From: Actinomycetes bacterium
GTDB lineage: Bacteria; Actinomycetota; Thermoleophilia; Solirubrobacterales; Solirubrobacteraceae
Length of the DNA: 10,832 nt
Assembly: GCA_023404805.1 (NCBI GenBank)
Contig: JAEYAL010000019.1
Coordinates: 1-10,832 of the forward strand
Direction: 5' to 3'
The notes below the pieces were generated by a model that made no database searches, was not told the origin of the DNA, and saw only the letters and a program-made list of their open reading frames with translations. Positions within the stretch are counted from its first letter, which is position 1, and each line of letters opens with the position of its first letter. This document shows positions 1 to 7,148 of the stretch, one piece after another. The translations under genes and the position numbers were made by a program.

Positions 1-183
1 GGCCGGCGCCGCGCCGTCGGCACGCCGCAGCTCGCGGAGCTCGGCGCCGGCGCTCAGCGCCTGCGGGTCGCGCGACGCCTGCGGGCCGGGAAGTACCGCC
101 TCAGCGTCATCGCGACCGACGCCGCCGGCAACGCAGCGGCCCCTCGCCGCACCACCTTCAAGGCGTCCGGGAGCCCGGCATGA
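1..183 (+). CDS. 3' end of a secreted protein gene with an Ig-like tail (partial)
   Basis: The window opens inside a gene; frame 1 is open from base 1 to a TGA at 181-183, giving the last 60 residues. The tail contains LRAGKYRLSVIATDAAGN, closely matching LRPGRYRVVVRAADAAGN near the end of the next protein. This is the final strand pair of a small Ig-like domain that often ends secreted actinobacterial proteins. The upstream part lies outside the window, so the overall role cannot be named; a cell-surface or secreted protein is inferred by analogy with its neighbour. Its TGA overlaps the ATG of the next gene (ATGA), so the two are probably co-transcribed and translationally coupled. Confidence 0.75.
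   Translation, partial: GRRRAVGTPQLAELGAGAQRLRVARRLRAGKYRLSVIATDAAGNAAAPRRTTFKASGSPA
169..173 (+). promoter_or_regulatory. Ribosome binding site GGGAG of the P-like/Calx-beta gene
   Basis: GGGAG lies 6 bases before the ATG at 180, inside the end of the upstream gene. It supports the ATG that overlaps the upstream TGA as the true start and fits translational coupling. Confidence 0.6.
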
Positions 184-2000
184 ACCGTCCGCTCCTCACC
201 CTTCTCGCAGCGCTCGCGGGCTTCACGCCGGCGACCGCCGGCACCGCCAACGCTGACGGCGTCTTCGCCAACGCGACCCCGCTGCCGGTCGGCCCCGTTC
301 CGACCTCGTCGGCGATCGATGTGGCTGGCCAGAGCGGCCGGGTCACGCAGGTCACCGTGAGCCTCTATGGCGTCTCGCACGAGGACACGCGCGACCTCGA
401 CGTCCTGCTCGTCTCCCCGGATGGCCGCCACACGCTCGTGGTCTCCGAGGCGTGCAGCGGGCGCACGATCGGGCGCACCTGGACCTTCGACGACGACGCG
501 CCGGGTCCGCTCGGCCTGCTCAAGGACGGCTGCGCCGGGCTGCGCTACCGCCCGACCGACCACAACACGTACCGCTCGACGGACTTCTTCCCAGGCGCTC
601 CGCCAGCCCCGTACTCGGCATTCCTGTCGAACCTCATCGGCGCCGAGCCCAACGGCTCGTGGCGCCTGCACGTCAGCGACGAGCTGGGCGGCGCGAAGGA
701 CGGCCTGATCGCGTCGGGCTGGTCGATGGAGCTTCAAACCGCTCCGGCTGCCGCGAGCGTCCCGGGTGCTGCATCCGGTGCCGCGAGCCAATACCCGCTG
801 ACAACCGAGATCGCGGGCCTGGACGGCGTCATCGAGGACCTCGACGTCACGGTGCCGCAGGTCCGCCATGGAGATGCTGGCCAGTTGGTGCTGATGCTCG
901 TCGGCCCCGGCGGACAGCGCTTGCTCCTGAAGGGCGGCGAGTGCGGCGGCGCGGCCGCGCGCGGTGAGACCTGGACCTTCAACGACGAGGCGCCCGGCCC
1001 GCTGCCTGCGGCGGGGAGCTGCCCGTCGGGTTCCTACCGCGTGTCGGACACCGCCAGCTCGGCACTGCCCGCGCCCGCTCCCGACGCTGGCGGCGACCAC
1101 GCCCTGTCGGTCTTCGACGGCGCAGACCCGAACGGCGCGTGGCGGCTCTACGCCGCCGACGTCGAGCCGCTCAAGCAGAGCGGGCTCCTCGGTGGGCCGG
1201 TCGAGCTGAAGATCAAGCGCCGGCCGGCGGCCGCCGCGCATCTCGCGCCGACTGCGCTGACGTTGGCCGAGGGCGCGTCCGACCGGGTCGTCGTGACGCG
1301 CGAGGCCAGCGCCAGCGGGCTCGGAGCCGGCGCCGTGACGCTGGCGACGGTCGGTGAGTCGGCGACGGCTGGCGAGGACTTCACGCCGTCGGCCACGACG
1401 CTCGAGTTCGCCGCGGGCCAGACGACGCGCTCGGTCTCGATCGCGGCGCTGGCCGATGCGCAGGCCGAGCCAGATGAGACGTTCCGCGTGGTGCTGTCGG
1501 GCGCGACCGGCGACGCGGCGGTCGACGGCAAGCAGGAGGCCACGGTGACGATCACCGGTCAAGCTGCGGCGCAGCCCGGCCCCGGCCCCAGCCCCGGCGG
1601 CGAGGTTCCCAGCGCGCCTGGCCCGTTCGGTGGCGAGCAGCCGCAGCTGCCGCTGCTAAACGGGTCGGGTGATCTGACACCGCCCGCGATCTCCGGTGTC
1701 CGGCTCAGCCACGGCCGTGTCGTCGCGGGCCGAAGCGCCCGCTCGACGCTGCGCTTCTACCTCTCAGAGCCGGCTGCGGTGACGGTCGCGGTGCTCGGCG
1801 CGCGCGGCCGGACCGTCGCGACGGTGACAGCCGCTGGCCTGGCCGGCGCCAACCGCCTGACGCTCCGCCCCCGCGCCCGAGGCGCGGCTTTGCGGCCCGG
1901 CCGCTACCGCGTCGTCGTCCGCGCCGCCGACGCCGCAGGCAACCGCTCTTCCGCCCGCCCGCTCGACCTTCGGATCGTGAGGTCCGCGCATGTCCGCTAA
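180..2000 (+). CDS. Secreted protein with two P-like domains, Calx-beta and Ig-like tail
   Basis: A 606-residue exported protein, probably a surface or extracellular adhesive/scaffold protein; no catalytic domain is visible. Residues 1-25 form a signal peptide ending TANA. Residues about 30-188 and 205-348 are two proprotein-convertase P-like beta-sandwiches. Each has a DLDVLLVSPDG-type strand, a TWTFDDDAPGPL motif and a GAEPNGSWRLHVSD motif, and each has a cysteine pair 26 residues apart (C92/C118, C255/C281). Residues about 355-460 are a Calx-beta domain, with TAGEDFTP and EPDETFRVVLSG as its typical calcium-site and strand signatures. A Pro/Gly linker (461-500) leads to an Ig-like tail ending GRYRVVVRAADAAGN. 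P domains usually flank subtilisin-like proteases, but no protease is fused here. It overlaps both neighbours, so it sits in the middle of an operon. Domain assignment is firm for Calx-beta and good for the P-like modules; the function is unknown. Confidence 0.9.
   Translation: MNRPLLTLLAALAGFTPATAGTANADGVFANATPLPVGPVPTSSAIDVAGQSGRVTQVTVSLYGVSHEDTRDLDVLLVSPDGRHTLVVSEACSGRTIGRTWTFDDDAPGPLGLLKDGCAGLRYRPTDHNTYRSTDFFPGAPPAPYSAFLSNLIGAEPNGSWRLHVSDELGGAKDGLIASGWSMELQTAPAAASVPGAASGAASQYPLTTEIAGLDGVIEDLDVTVPQVRHGDAGQLVLMLVGPGGQRLLLKGGECGGAAARGETWTFNDEAPGPLPAAGSCPSGSYRVSDTASSALPAPAPDAGGDHALSVFDGADPNGAWRLYAADVEPLKQSGLLGGPVELKIKRRPAAAAHLAPTALTLAEGASDRVVVTREASASGLGAGAVTLATVGESATAGEDFTPSATTLEFAAGQTTRSVSIAALADAQAEPDETFRVVLSGATGDAAVDGKQEATVTITGQAAAQPGPGPSPGGEVPSAPGPFGGEQPQLPLLNGSGDLTPPAISGVRLSHGRVVAGRSARSTLRFYLSEPAAVTVAVLGARGRTVATVTAAGLAGANRLTLRPRARGAALRPGRYRVVVRAADAAGNRSSARPLDLRIVRSAHVR
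1977..1982 (+). promoter_or_regulatory. Ribosome binding site of the MFS gene
   Basis: GTGAGG lies 7 bases before the ATG at 1990, within the last codons of the upstream gene. It favours that ATG over the in-frame ATG at 2029, which has only a weak purine stretch upstream. Confidence 0.5.
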
Positions 2001-3570
2001 CCGCCCACCCAGTTCAGAGACCACGCAGATGGACCACTCGACCGTCACCACCTCCCGCCGCACCGCCGTCACGATCCTGGTCTCGACCGGGGTCTTCATG
2101 GCGAGCCTCGACATGTTCATCGTGAACATCGCGTTCCCGTCGATCCAGGCCGACTTCCCGGCCAGTTCGGCCGGCGGCCTCTCGTGGGTGCTCTCGGCCT
2201 ATTCGATCGTGTTCGCGGCCGCGCTCGTGCCAGCGGGCCGCTGGTTCGACCGCGCCGGACGCAAGAGGGGCTTCCTGCTCGGCGTCGGGGTCTTCGGGCT
2301 GGGCTCCGCGCTTTGCGCGGCCGCTCCGACCCTTGGGATCCTGGTCGGCGCGCGCGTATTCCAAGCCCTGGGCGCGGCGCTGCTGATGCCCACGTCGCTG
2401 GGCCTCCTGCTGCCGGTGTACCCGCCCGAGCGCCGCGCTGCGGCGGTCGCGCTGTGGTCGGCCGTCGGCGGTGTCGCCGCTGCCGCGGGGCCGCCGCTCG
2501 GCGGGCTGCTCGTCGAGCTGAGCTGGCGCTGGGTGTTCGTAGTCAACGTGCCGATCGCGCTTGCTGCGATCTACGTCGGCCGCAGACTGCTGCACGAGGT
2601 GCGCGATCCAGAGCCGGGCCCGCGGCCGGAGCTGCTCGGCGCGCTCCAGCTGGTCGCCGCGATCGGCTTGCTCACGTGGGCCATCGTCGAGGCGCCCGTC
2701 CACGGTTGGCTCAGCACGCGCACCCTCGGGGTCGCCGCGATCTCCGGGTTCGTCCTCTGGCGGTTCGCCGTGCGGTCGAAGTCCGCCGCGGCGCCCGTCG
2801 TGCCGCCAGCGGTCGTCGCACGGCCGGCCTTCGCGATCGCGGCCGCCTCCAGCCTGCTGTTCTCGGTCGCGTTCAGCGCGATGCTCCTGCTCGGCGTTTT
2901 GATGCTGACTCAGCTCTGGGGTTATTCGACGCTCGCCGCGGGGCTCGCCTTGGCACCGGGGCCCGCGACCGCCGCAGCCGTCGCGTCGCGAGGCGGACCG
3001 CTCGTGGCCCGGTTCGGCGCGCGCGGGGTCGCCGTCACCGGCACGGCGGTGTTCACCGTCGCCGGGCTGCTGGGCGGCTCCGCGATCGGCGCCTCGCCCG
3101 CCTACTTCGGCACGCTTCTGCCGATCGTGCTGCTGTTCGGCCTCGGGAGCGGCTTGGTGTTCCCATCGCTGGCCAACGCCGCGTTCACCGGTCTCCCGCC
3201 CGCGCTGCTCTCGACCGGGATCGCCGTGTTCAACGTCTCCCGGCAGGTCGGTGCCGCCCTCGGCGCCGCGCTCCTCATCGCCGTCTTCGGTGTCCCGGAC
3301 GCGCCGCTCGAGCTGCTCGACGCCGTCCACCGCGGCTACGCGCTGCAGACCGCTGCGGCGGCCTTGGCCTTCGTCGTCGCATGCCGGATCCCGGACGGGC
3401 GGACGGCGCGGGCGGCCGACGTCGCCGCGCGCCCGCTGGAGCAGACCCCCAACGGTTTCCAGCCGCGTCGAGCCACCTCCACCGTGCCCGACGCCCAAGC
3501 CATCGCGGCCGCTCGAGCGGAGATCGCCGAGAAGGGCGCCCGGGCGGCGCTCAGCGGCGGCCTGCGGTAG
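1990..3570 (+). CDS. DHA2-type MFS multidrug exporter (EmrB/QacA-like, 14 TM)
   Basis: A 526-residue inner-membrane transporter that probably exports a drug or small molecule using the proton gradient; the substrate is unknown. After a 24-residue cytoplasmic N-terminus, helix 1 carries LDMFIVNIAFP (D41), the DHA2 signature. Residues 83-92 (GRWFDRAGRK) are MFS motif A in loop 2-3. Residues 122-128 (RVFQALG) match motif B. GPPLGGLL near 167-174 followed by WRWVFVVNVP is motif C and its usual continuation. Later hydrophobic stretches continue to about residue 466. The length and spacing fit the 14-helix class. A polar tail of about 55 residues, Ala/Arg-rich and likely cytoplasmic, follows the last helix. 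The ATG overlaps the upstream stop by 11 bases and has a good ribosome site, so it is the last gene of the left-hand operon. No TetR- or MarR-type regulator is seen beside it. Confidence 0.92.
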   Translation: MSANRPPSSETTQMDHSTVTTSRRTAVTILVSTGVFMASLDMFIVNIAFPSIQADFPASSAGGLSWVLSAYSIVFAAALVPAGRWFDRAGRKRGFLLGVGVFGLGSALCAAAPTLGILVGARVFQALGAALLMPTSLGLLLPVYPPERRAAAVALWSAVGGVAAAAGPPLGGLLVELSWRWVFVVNVPIALAAIYVGRRLLHEVRDPEPGPRPELLGALQLVAAIGLLTWAIVEAPVHGWLSTRTLGVAAISGFVLWRFAVRSKSAAAPVVPPAVVARPAFAIAAASSLLFSVAFSAMLLLGVLMLTQLWGYSTLAAGLALAPGPATAAAVASRGGPLVARFGARGVAVTGTAVFTVAGLLGGSAIGASPAYFGTLLPIVLLFGLGSGLVFPSLANAAFTGLPPALLSTGIAVFNVSRQVGAALGAALLIAVFGVPDAPLELLDAVHRGYALQTAAAALAFVVACRIPDGRTARAADVAARPLEQTPNGFQPRRATSTVPDAQAIAAARAEIAEKGARAALSGGLR

Positions 3571-3642
3571 CCGAGCGGCGCCAGCGCCGACCAGCGCTAG
3601 CCGCGCCCGCTCGCACGGACCGCCGGCCTATCCGACCGGCGG
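3571..3642 (+). other. GC-rich nested inverted repeats after the MFS operon
   Basis: Three dyads follow the MFS stop. CGAGCGG (3572-3578) pairs with CCGCTCG (3607-3613), enclosing AGCGC (3583-3587) with GCGCT (3594-3598). CCGCCGG (3620-3626) then pairs with CCGGCGG (3636-3642). No T-run follows, so this is at best a weak or factor-dependent terminator, or a processing or attenuation structure between the MFS gene and the DUF4242 gene. Chance pairing in GC-rich DNA is a real alternative. Confidence 0.3.
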
Positions 3643-3678
3643 CGGCCCGAGCGAGCCGGCGCAACCGACCACTTCGCC

Positions 3679-3715
3679 CACCAACCCAACAACCAAACCC
3701 ACACCCAAGGAGAGG
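3679..3715 (+). promoter_or_regulatory. C/A-only leader and strong Shine-Dalgarno of the DUF4242 gene
   Basis: Bases 3679-3708 contain no G and only C and A, which is striking in this GC-rich window. They run directly into AAGGAGAGG (3707-3715), a near-ideal ribosome site three bases before the ATG at 3719, with its AGGAG core six bases away. Such a leader cannot fold on itself, so it should leave the ribosome site open and allow high translation. The promoter itself is not evident. Confidence 0.6.
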
Positions 3716-3718
3716 CTT

Positions 3719-4003
3719 ATGCCTACGTACCTCATCGAGCGCGAGATCCCCGGAGCCAGCGAGCTCACCGACGACGAGCTGCTCAGCATCACCGCCAAGT
3801 CCAATGCCGCTTGCGAGGAGCTGAACGCCCCGTACGACTGGTGCTACAGCTTCGTCGCCGGCGACAAGATCTACTGCGTCCACGCCGCGGACAACCCCGA
3901 GATCGTCATGGAACACGCCCGCCTCGGCGGCTTCCCATGCAACCTCGTGGCCGAGATCAGCGCCGTCTTCGGCGGCAACGGCCTGCGGGCCCTGCCGCGG
4001 TAG
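3719..4003 (+). CDS. DUF4242 (SCO4226-like, putative nickel-binding) small protein
   Basis: A 94-residue cytosolic protein with no signal peptide or membrane helix. The opening MPTYLIEREIPGA, the central W-x-YSFV-x-x-DKIYCV segment and the HARLGGFP-x-N-x-V-x-EI ending match the DUF4242 family. These are small ferredoxin-like-fold proteins; the Streptomyces coelicolor member SCO4226 is described as nickel-binding. Length is typical for the family. Four cysteines (C32, C42, C53, C74) and two histidines (H55, H66) could bind metal, but metal binding here is inferred. The start is set by a strong ribosome site; the frame is open further upstream, but that extension has no homology-like features. 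It is 148 bases downstream of the MFS gene behind its own leader and is followed by a hairpin terminator, so it is probably transcribed alone and well expressed. Confidence 0.9.
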   Translation: MPTYLIEREIPGASELTDDELLSITAKSNAACEELNAPYDWCYSFVAGDKIYCVHAADNPEIVMEHARLGGFPCNLVAEISAVFGGNGLRALPR

Positions 4004-4036
4004 GCATCGCCACGCTCGGCGCCAAGGCGCAAAACG

Positions 4037-4068
4037 ACGAGAGCCCTTGCAAGCGCAGGGGCTCTCGT
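4037..4068. terminator. Bidirectional intrinsic terminator between convergent genes
   Basis: The arm ACGAGAGCCCTTGC (4037-4050) pairs with 4055-4068 around the loop AAGC. The stem is 14 bp with one T-G wobble. On the - strand it is followed by TTTT, and on the + strand by a short TTT after GG. It lies between the DUF4242 stop (4003, +) and the stop of the ELWxxDGT gene (4079, -), so it probably ends both transcripts. Confidence 0.85.
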
Positions 4069-4078
4069 GGTTTCTGCC

Positions 4079-7045
4079 TCAGCGGCCGTAGCGGAGCCAC
4101 AGCGACTTCGCGACCTTGAGCGACAACAGCTCGGTTCCGTTGAAGGTGGCGGCAGCGCGGAGCTTTCCTCCGCGTCGCGCCACGCGACTCCGAGGCACGG
4201 TCACCTTGAGCCGGTACTCGCACCGGGTCTTCGACACCCGCAGACGCGCCGTCCGTTTCAGCACGACGCGCGAGCCACGCTTAACCCGCACCTCGACGAA
4301 CCCGCCGCACCCGTTCGTGACGGATACTCCGGGTGGCATCGTCAAGCTTCCGCTGAATGTGTACCGGTAGGGCGCGCGCCGATCACGCGCGGTGGATACG
4401 CGAAGGGTGAGCCGCTTGGGCGAGACCTTGACGACGGGTGCCGGGCCGGCTGTGCCCGGGTCCGATGGGCCCCCCACAGCCGGGGGCAAGTCGAGGCCGA
4501 ACAGCTGCCGGCCGAGCAGCGGCTGCGCGGCGGTGAACAGCAATCGGCTTCTCACAACCACGAGGCCTTGTGGGAAGGCGGAGTCGGCGCCAGGCCAAAG
4601 GTCTTCCACCAGCTGAGTGCCTGCAGCCGTGCCGTCGGTCCGCCAAAGCTCGACGCCGGTCGCGGCCCCACGGGCGGTGAAGTACACATGCCGGCCCGCC
4701 GCGGTCAGATCGTTGCCGACGAGCTCCTGATCCGCAAACTGTTTCACCATCCGGGTCCCCGCCGGTGTCCCGTCGGTGATCCAGATCGCGCCGCCGGGTT
4801 TGGTCTCACCACCAGGTGAGAGCCCGTGCTCGCTGTAGAGCACACGGTCGCCGAACCGCACGAGGTCTTGTGGAGAGCCGTACTGGGTGCCGTTGGTCAG
4901 GAGTTCGGCTCCCCGCGGACCCACCCGCCAGAGCTGAGGACCGCCCTGTTCGTTGGTCGTGCTCAAGTATGGCGCGCCGCCCGGGCCTTCGATGAGCCGA
5001 TGGACGTACCCGACCCGCCCGCTGATTTGCCGCGTCCCCGAGGCCGTCCCGTCGGTCGACCAGATGCGTTGCTCGCCGTCAACCCACACGAGGCGGCCGC
5101 CCACCTCCGAGTATTCGAGCCGCGAGTTGTGAGGTCCTGGAGACGCATCGCGAAGCAATCCAGTGCCGCCCGGGGTGCCATCGGTGCTCCAGAGTTCCTC
5201 TCCGTGGGCGGGGTCCCATGCGGTGAAGTACACGCGCCCGCCGGCGACAACCGGTTTCGCATCCGTCCAGTCGTCTTCGCTCGCTCGCTGGAGATCCACG
5301 ATCGAGCGAGTTCCCCCGGGCGTCCCGTCGCTGATCCACAGTGCGGAACCGGTTGTTTCGCTCGGACCGGTGAAGACGACGCGGTCGCCGAACGCAACGA
5401 GGTCGTCCGCGTAGAACGGCGCACCTTCGTTCCACGCGGAGGGCAGCACCGCCCGGGTCCCGTTCGGGCTGCCGTCCGACCACCACAGACCATGAAGACC
5501 GAAGCTTCGGAACGCGAGCTGGCTACCTGCCAGTACCACATTGTCCACCACGTCGCCATCGGGCATCTCGTACACGGCGTTGGTCCCGGCGGCGGTTCCG
5601 TCGCTGCGCCACAGGCCGGTTTGACGGTTTGTCCCCGCACCGAAGTAGATGTAGCCAGCGTGGCTCGCGGCCGCACCGACTCGCCCGTCGAGCCCTTGTC
5701 GATTGAGGTCCTTGACCAGGCCCGTCCCCGCCGCGGTGCCGTCGGTCCGCCAGAGCTCGAGCCCAGCGGCAGCGGTGGCGGACGCGAACAAGGTCTGGCC
5801 AGCTGCCTCGCCGACGTAAAGCGGCCACGCCGGGCCGTCGTCATACGGCTGGCCGACGATCCGGCTGATCCGGCGGGTCCCGCCGACTGTCCCGTCTGAC
5901 GTCCAGAGCGCCGCCTCGCCGTCGATAAAGAACACGGCCGATGCCGTTGCGCCTACGTTGAGCACGCCGCCGGGCGGCGCGTCCTCGCCTGTCGGGCTCA
6001 CTCGGAGCGGCAGGGCATCGCCGCGCGTCCGCCAGAGCGAACGTTCCCCCGCCGGCCCGGCGGTGAAGTACACCGAGCCTCCGTACACGGCGAGGACCTG
6101 GGGTCCACCGAGGTCGCCGGGGATCGGCACTTTGGTGGCATCGGCGCCGCGGAAGCGGAACAGCGCCTCGCCAGCTGAGTCGGTTCCGTACAGAGCGTCG
6201 TCGGCGGCCAGCGGGCGCAGCAAGTAACCGTAGGTCGCCACGCCGCCAACCGGCTCAGTGCCGCCCGCGGTCCCATCGCTCGTCCAAGTGCCCTTGCCGG
6301 GCGCCTCGTCGGCGTTTGCGCTGAAATACGCGCGCTCGCCGACGAGGGTGAAGCTCCACGGACCGAGCCTGAAGTCGTCGCGCAGCTTCGTCGGCGCGCC
6401 GCCGTCGGCGTCGACGACCCACAGCGCCCCTGTCTCTGCCGACTGGACGTTGAAGTAGACCCCGCCGCTCGGCGTCACGGCCGCGGTGCCCACCGACCCG
6501 GGCAGTGCAACGGTCTGCGAGGCAGTCCCGTCCGGTGAGACGCGGAACAACGGCGTCGTCGTGCCTCCCGTCAGGTACACGTACAGCGCGCCACCGTGTG
6601 TCCCGGCGACGCGGACGGCTCCGTCGGGAAGCGCCACCTGTCGTGTTCCCTCCGACGTGCCATCCGAGAGCCACAGGTCGTCGCCGTATCGCGTGGTGGA
6701 GCCCAGCGTGAAGAAGAGGGTGTTCCCGATCGCGGTCAGGTGGTCTGGCCGGCGCCTCGCGCCGCTGAAATGCTTGACGGCAAGCGTCCCGGCCGCTGTC
6801 CCGTCCGTTCGCACGAGCGTGTCGCGTTCATCCCGCGCGTCATAGGCCACGGTCGTGCTCGCAAAGAAGTAGCCCGCGCCGCCCATCTCCACCACGGCAG
6901 ACGGAGCGGAGTCAGCCGTCCCGGTGTTGAACTGCTTGACCAACGAGATCGGGGCAGCCGACACCGCGGCTGCGCAGGCCAAGACGAGTGCAAGCGCGGC
7001 GAGGAGCGCGCGGCCGAACTGCAGTTGCAGCCTGAGAGGTGTCAT
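4079..7045 (-). CDS. Secreted ELWxxDGT-repeat protein
   Basis: A 988-residue exported protein of the ELWxxDGT repeat family; its ligand and role are unknown. Residues 1-31 are a signal peptide with a hydrophobic core ending AVSAA. The cysteine at 24 does not make a good lipobox. From residue 77 to 806 a motif of the form LW-x-TDGT-x-x-GT recurs about 17 times, every 42-51 residues. Good copies lie near 124, 380, 431, 478, 569, 618, 661, 754 and 800. Degenerate copies lie near 166, 208, 295, 337 and 705. Strands such as GGRVYFTA separate the motifs, so each unit looks like one beta-propeller blade. Residues about 870-988 form a separate Arg/Lys-rich beta domain with cysteines C913 and C942. 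The ATG at 7045 is chosen because it begins the signal peptide and has GAAGG 7 bases upstream. The frame stays open to 7183, but that extension runs through a terminator hairpin. Transcription ends at the shared hairpin at 4037-4068. Confidence 0.9.
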   Translation of the reverse strand: MTPLRLQLQFGRALLAALALVLACAAAVSAAPISLVKQFNTGTADSAPSAVVEMGGAGYFFASTTVAYDARDERDTLVRTDGTAAGTLAVKHFSGARRRPDHLTAIGNTLFFTLGSTTRYGDDLWLSDGTSEGTRQVALPDGAVRVAGTHGGALYVYLTGGTTTPLFRVSPDGTASQTVALPGSVGTAAVTPSGGVYFNVQSAETGALWVVDADGGAPTKLRDDFRLGPWSFTLVGERAYFSANADEAPGKGTWTSDGTAGGTEPVGGVATYGYLLRPLAADDALYGTDSAGEALFRFRGADATKVPIPGDLGGPQVLAVYGGSVYFTAGPAGERSLWRTRGDALPLRVSPTGEDAPPGGVLNVGATASAVFFIDGEAALWTSDGTVGGTRRISRIVGQPYDDGPAWPLYVGEAAGQTLFASATAAAGLELWRTDGTAAGTGLVKDLNRQGLDGRVGAAASHAGYIYFGAGTNRQTGLWRSDGTAAGTNAVYEMPDGDVVDNVVLAGSQLAFRSFGLHGLWWSDGSPNGTRAVLPSAWNEGAPFYADDLVAFGDRVVFTGPSETTGSALWISDGTPGGTRSIVDLQRASEDDWTDAKPVVAGGRVYFTAWDPAHGEELWSTDGTPGGTGLLRDASPGPHNSRLEYSEVGGRLVWVDGEQRIWSTDGTASGTRQISGRVGYVHRLIEGPGGAPYLSTTNEQGGPQLWRVGPRGAELLTNGTQYGSPQDLVRFGDRVLYSEHGLSPGGETKPGGAIWITDGTPAGTRMVKQFADQELVGNDLTAAGRHVYFTARGAATGVELWRTDGTAAGTQLVEDLWPGADSAFPQGLVVVRSRLLFTAAQPLLGRQLFGLDLPPAVGGPSDPGTAGPAPVVKVSPKRLTLRVSTARDRRAPYRYTFSGSLTMPPGVSVTNGCGGFVEVRVKRGSRVVLKRTARLRVSKTRCEYRLKVTVPRSRVARRGGKLRAAATFNGTELLSLKVAKSLWLRYGR

Positions 7046-7052
7046 GGACTGG

Positions 7053-7057
7053 CCTTC
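7053..7057 (-). promoter_or_regulatory. Ribosome binding site of the ELWxxDGT gene
   Basis: On the - strand GAAGG lies 7 bases before the ATG at 7045. It decides the start against the longer open frame reaching 7183. Confidence 0.55.
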
Positions 7058-7112
7058 GTCTGATGGGTGGCTCGGCGGACCGGGAACGTCCGCCGTCACC
7101 TCAAACGCGCCG

Positions 7113-7133
7113 CGCAACGCAAAGTTGCGCAAC
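7113..7133. promoter_or_regulatory. Overlapping GCGCAAC half-sites upstream of the ELWxxDGT gene
   Basis: GCGCAAC occurs at 7113-7119 and 7127-7133, and its reverse complement GTTGCGC occurs at 7124-7130. This gives an inverted repeat with a 5-base spacer next to a perfect 10-base palindrome, GTTGCGCAAC (7124-7133). It lies 68-88 bases upstream of the ATG, between the tRNA terminator and the gene. A regulator binding site is the simplest reading. No regulator gene is in the window, so this is inference. Confidence 0.4.
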
Positions 7134-7148
7134 CTACCCCCACAACAA

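Noticed and set aside
54..1562. Long - strand open frame opposite the P-like/Calx-beta gene
   Set aside because: Arg/Ala-rich low-complexity translation with no domains; it is the antisense shadow of a gene with clear domains.
2184..3824. Long + strand open frame overlapping the MFS gene, and the - strand one at 2014-3498
   Set aside because: Arg-rich translations without motifs, while the MFS frame has all expected signatures.
4826..5899. + strand open frames within the ELWxxDGT gene
   Set aside because: High-GC shadows; the repeat pattern exists only in the - strand frame.
4079..7045. DNA repeats of the ELWxxDGT gene as a CRISPR or mobile repeat array
   Set aside because: Repeats are in frame, diverged at the DNA level and spaced at 42-51 codons, as for protein blades.
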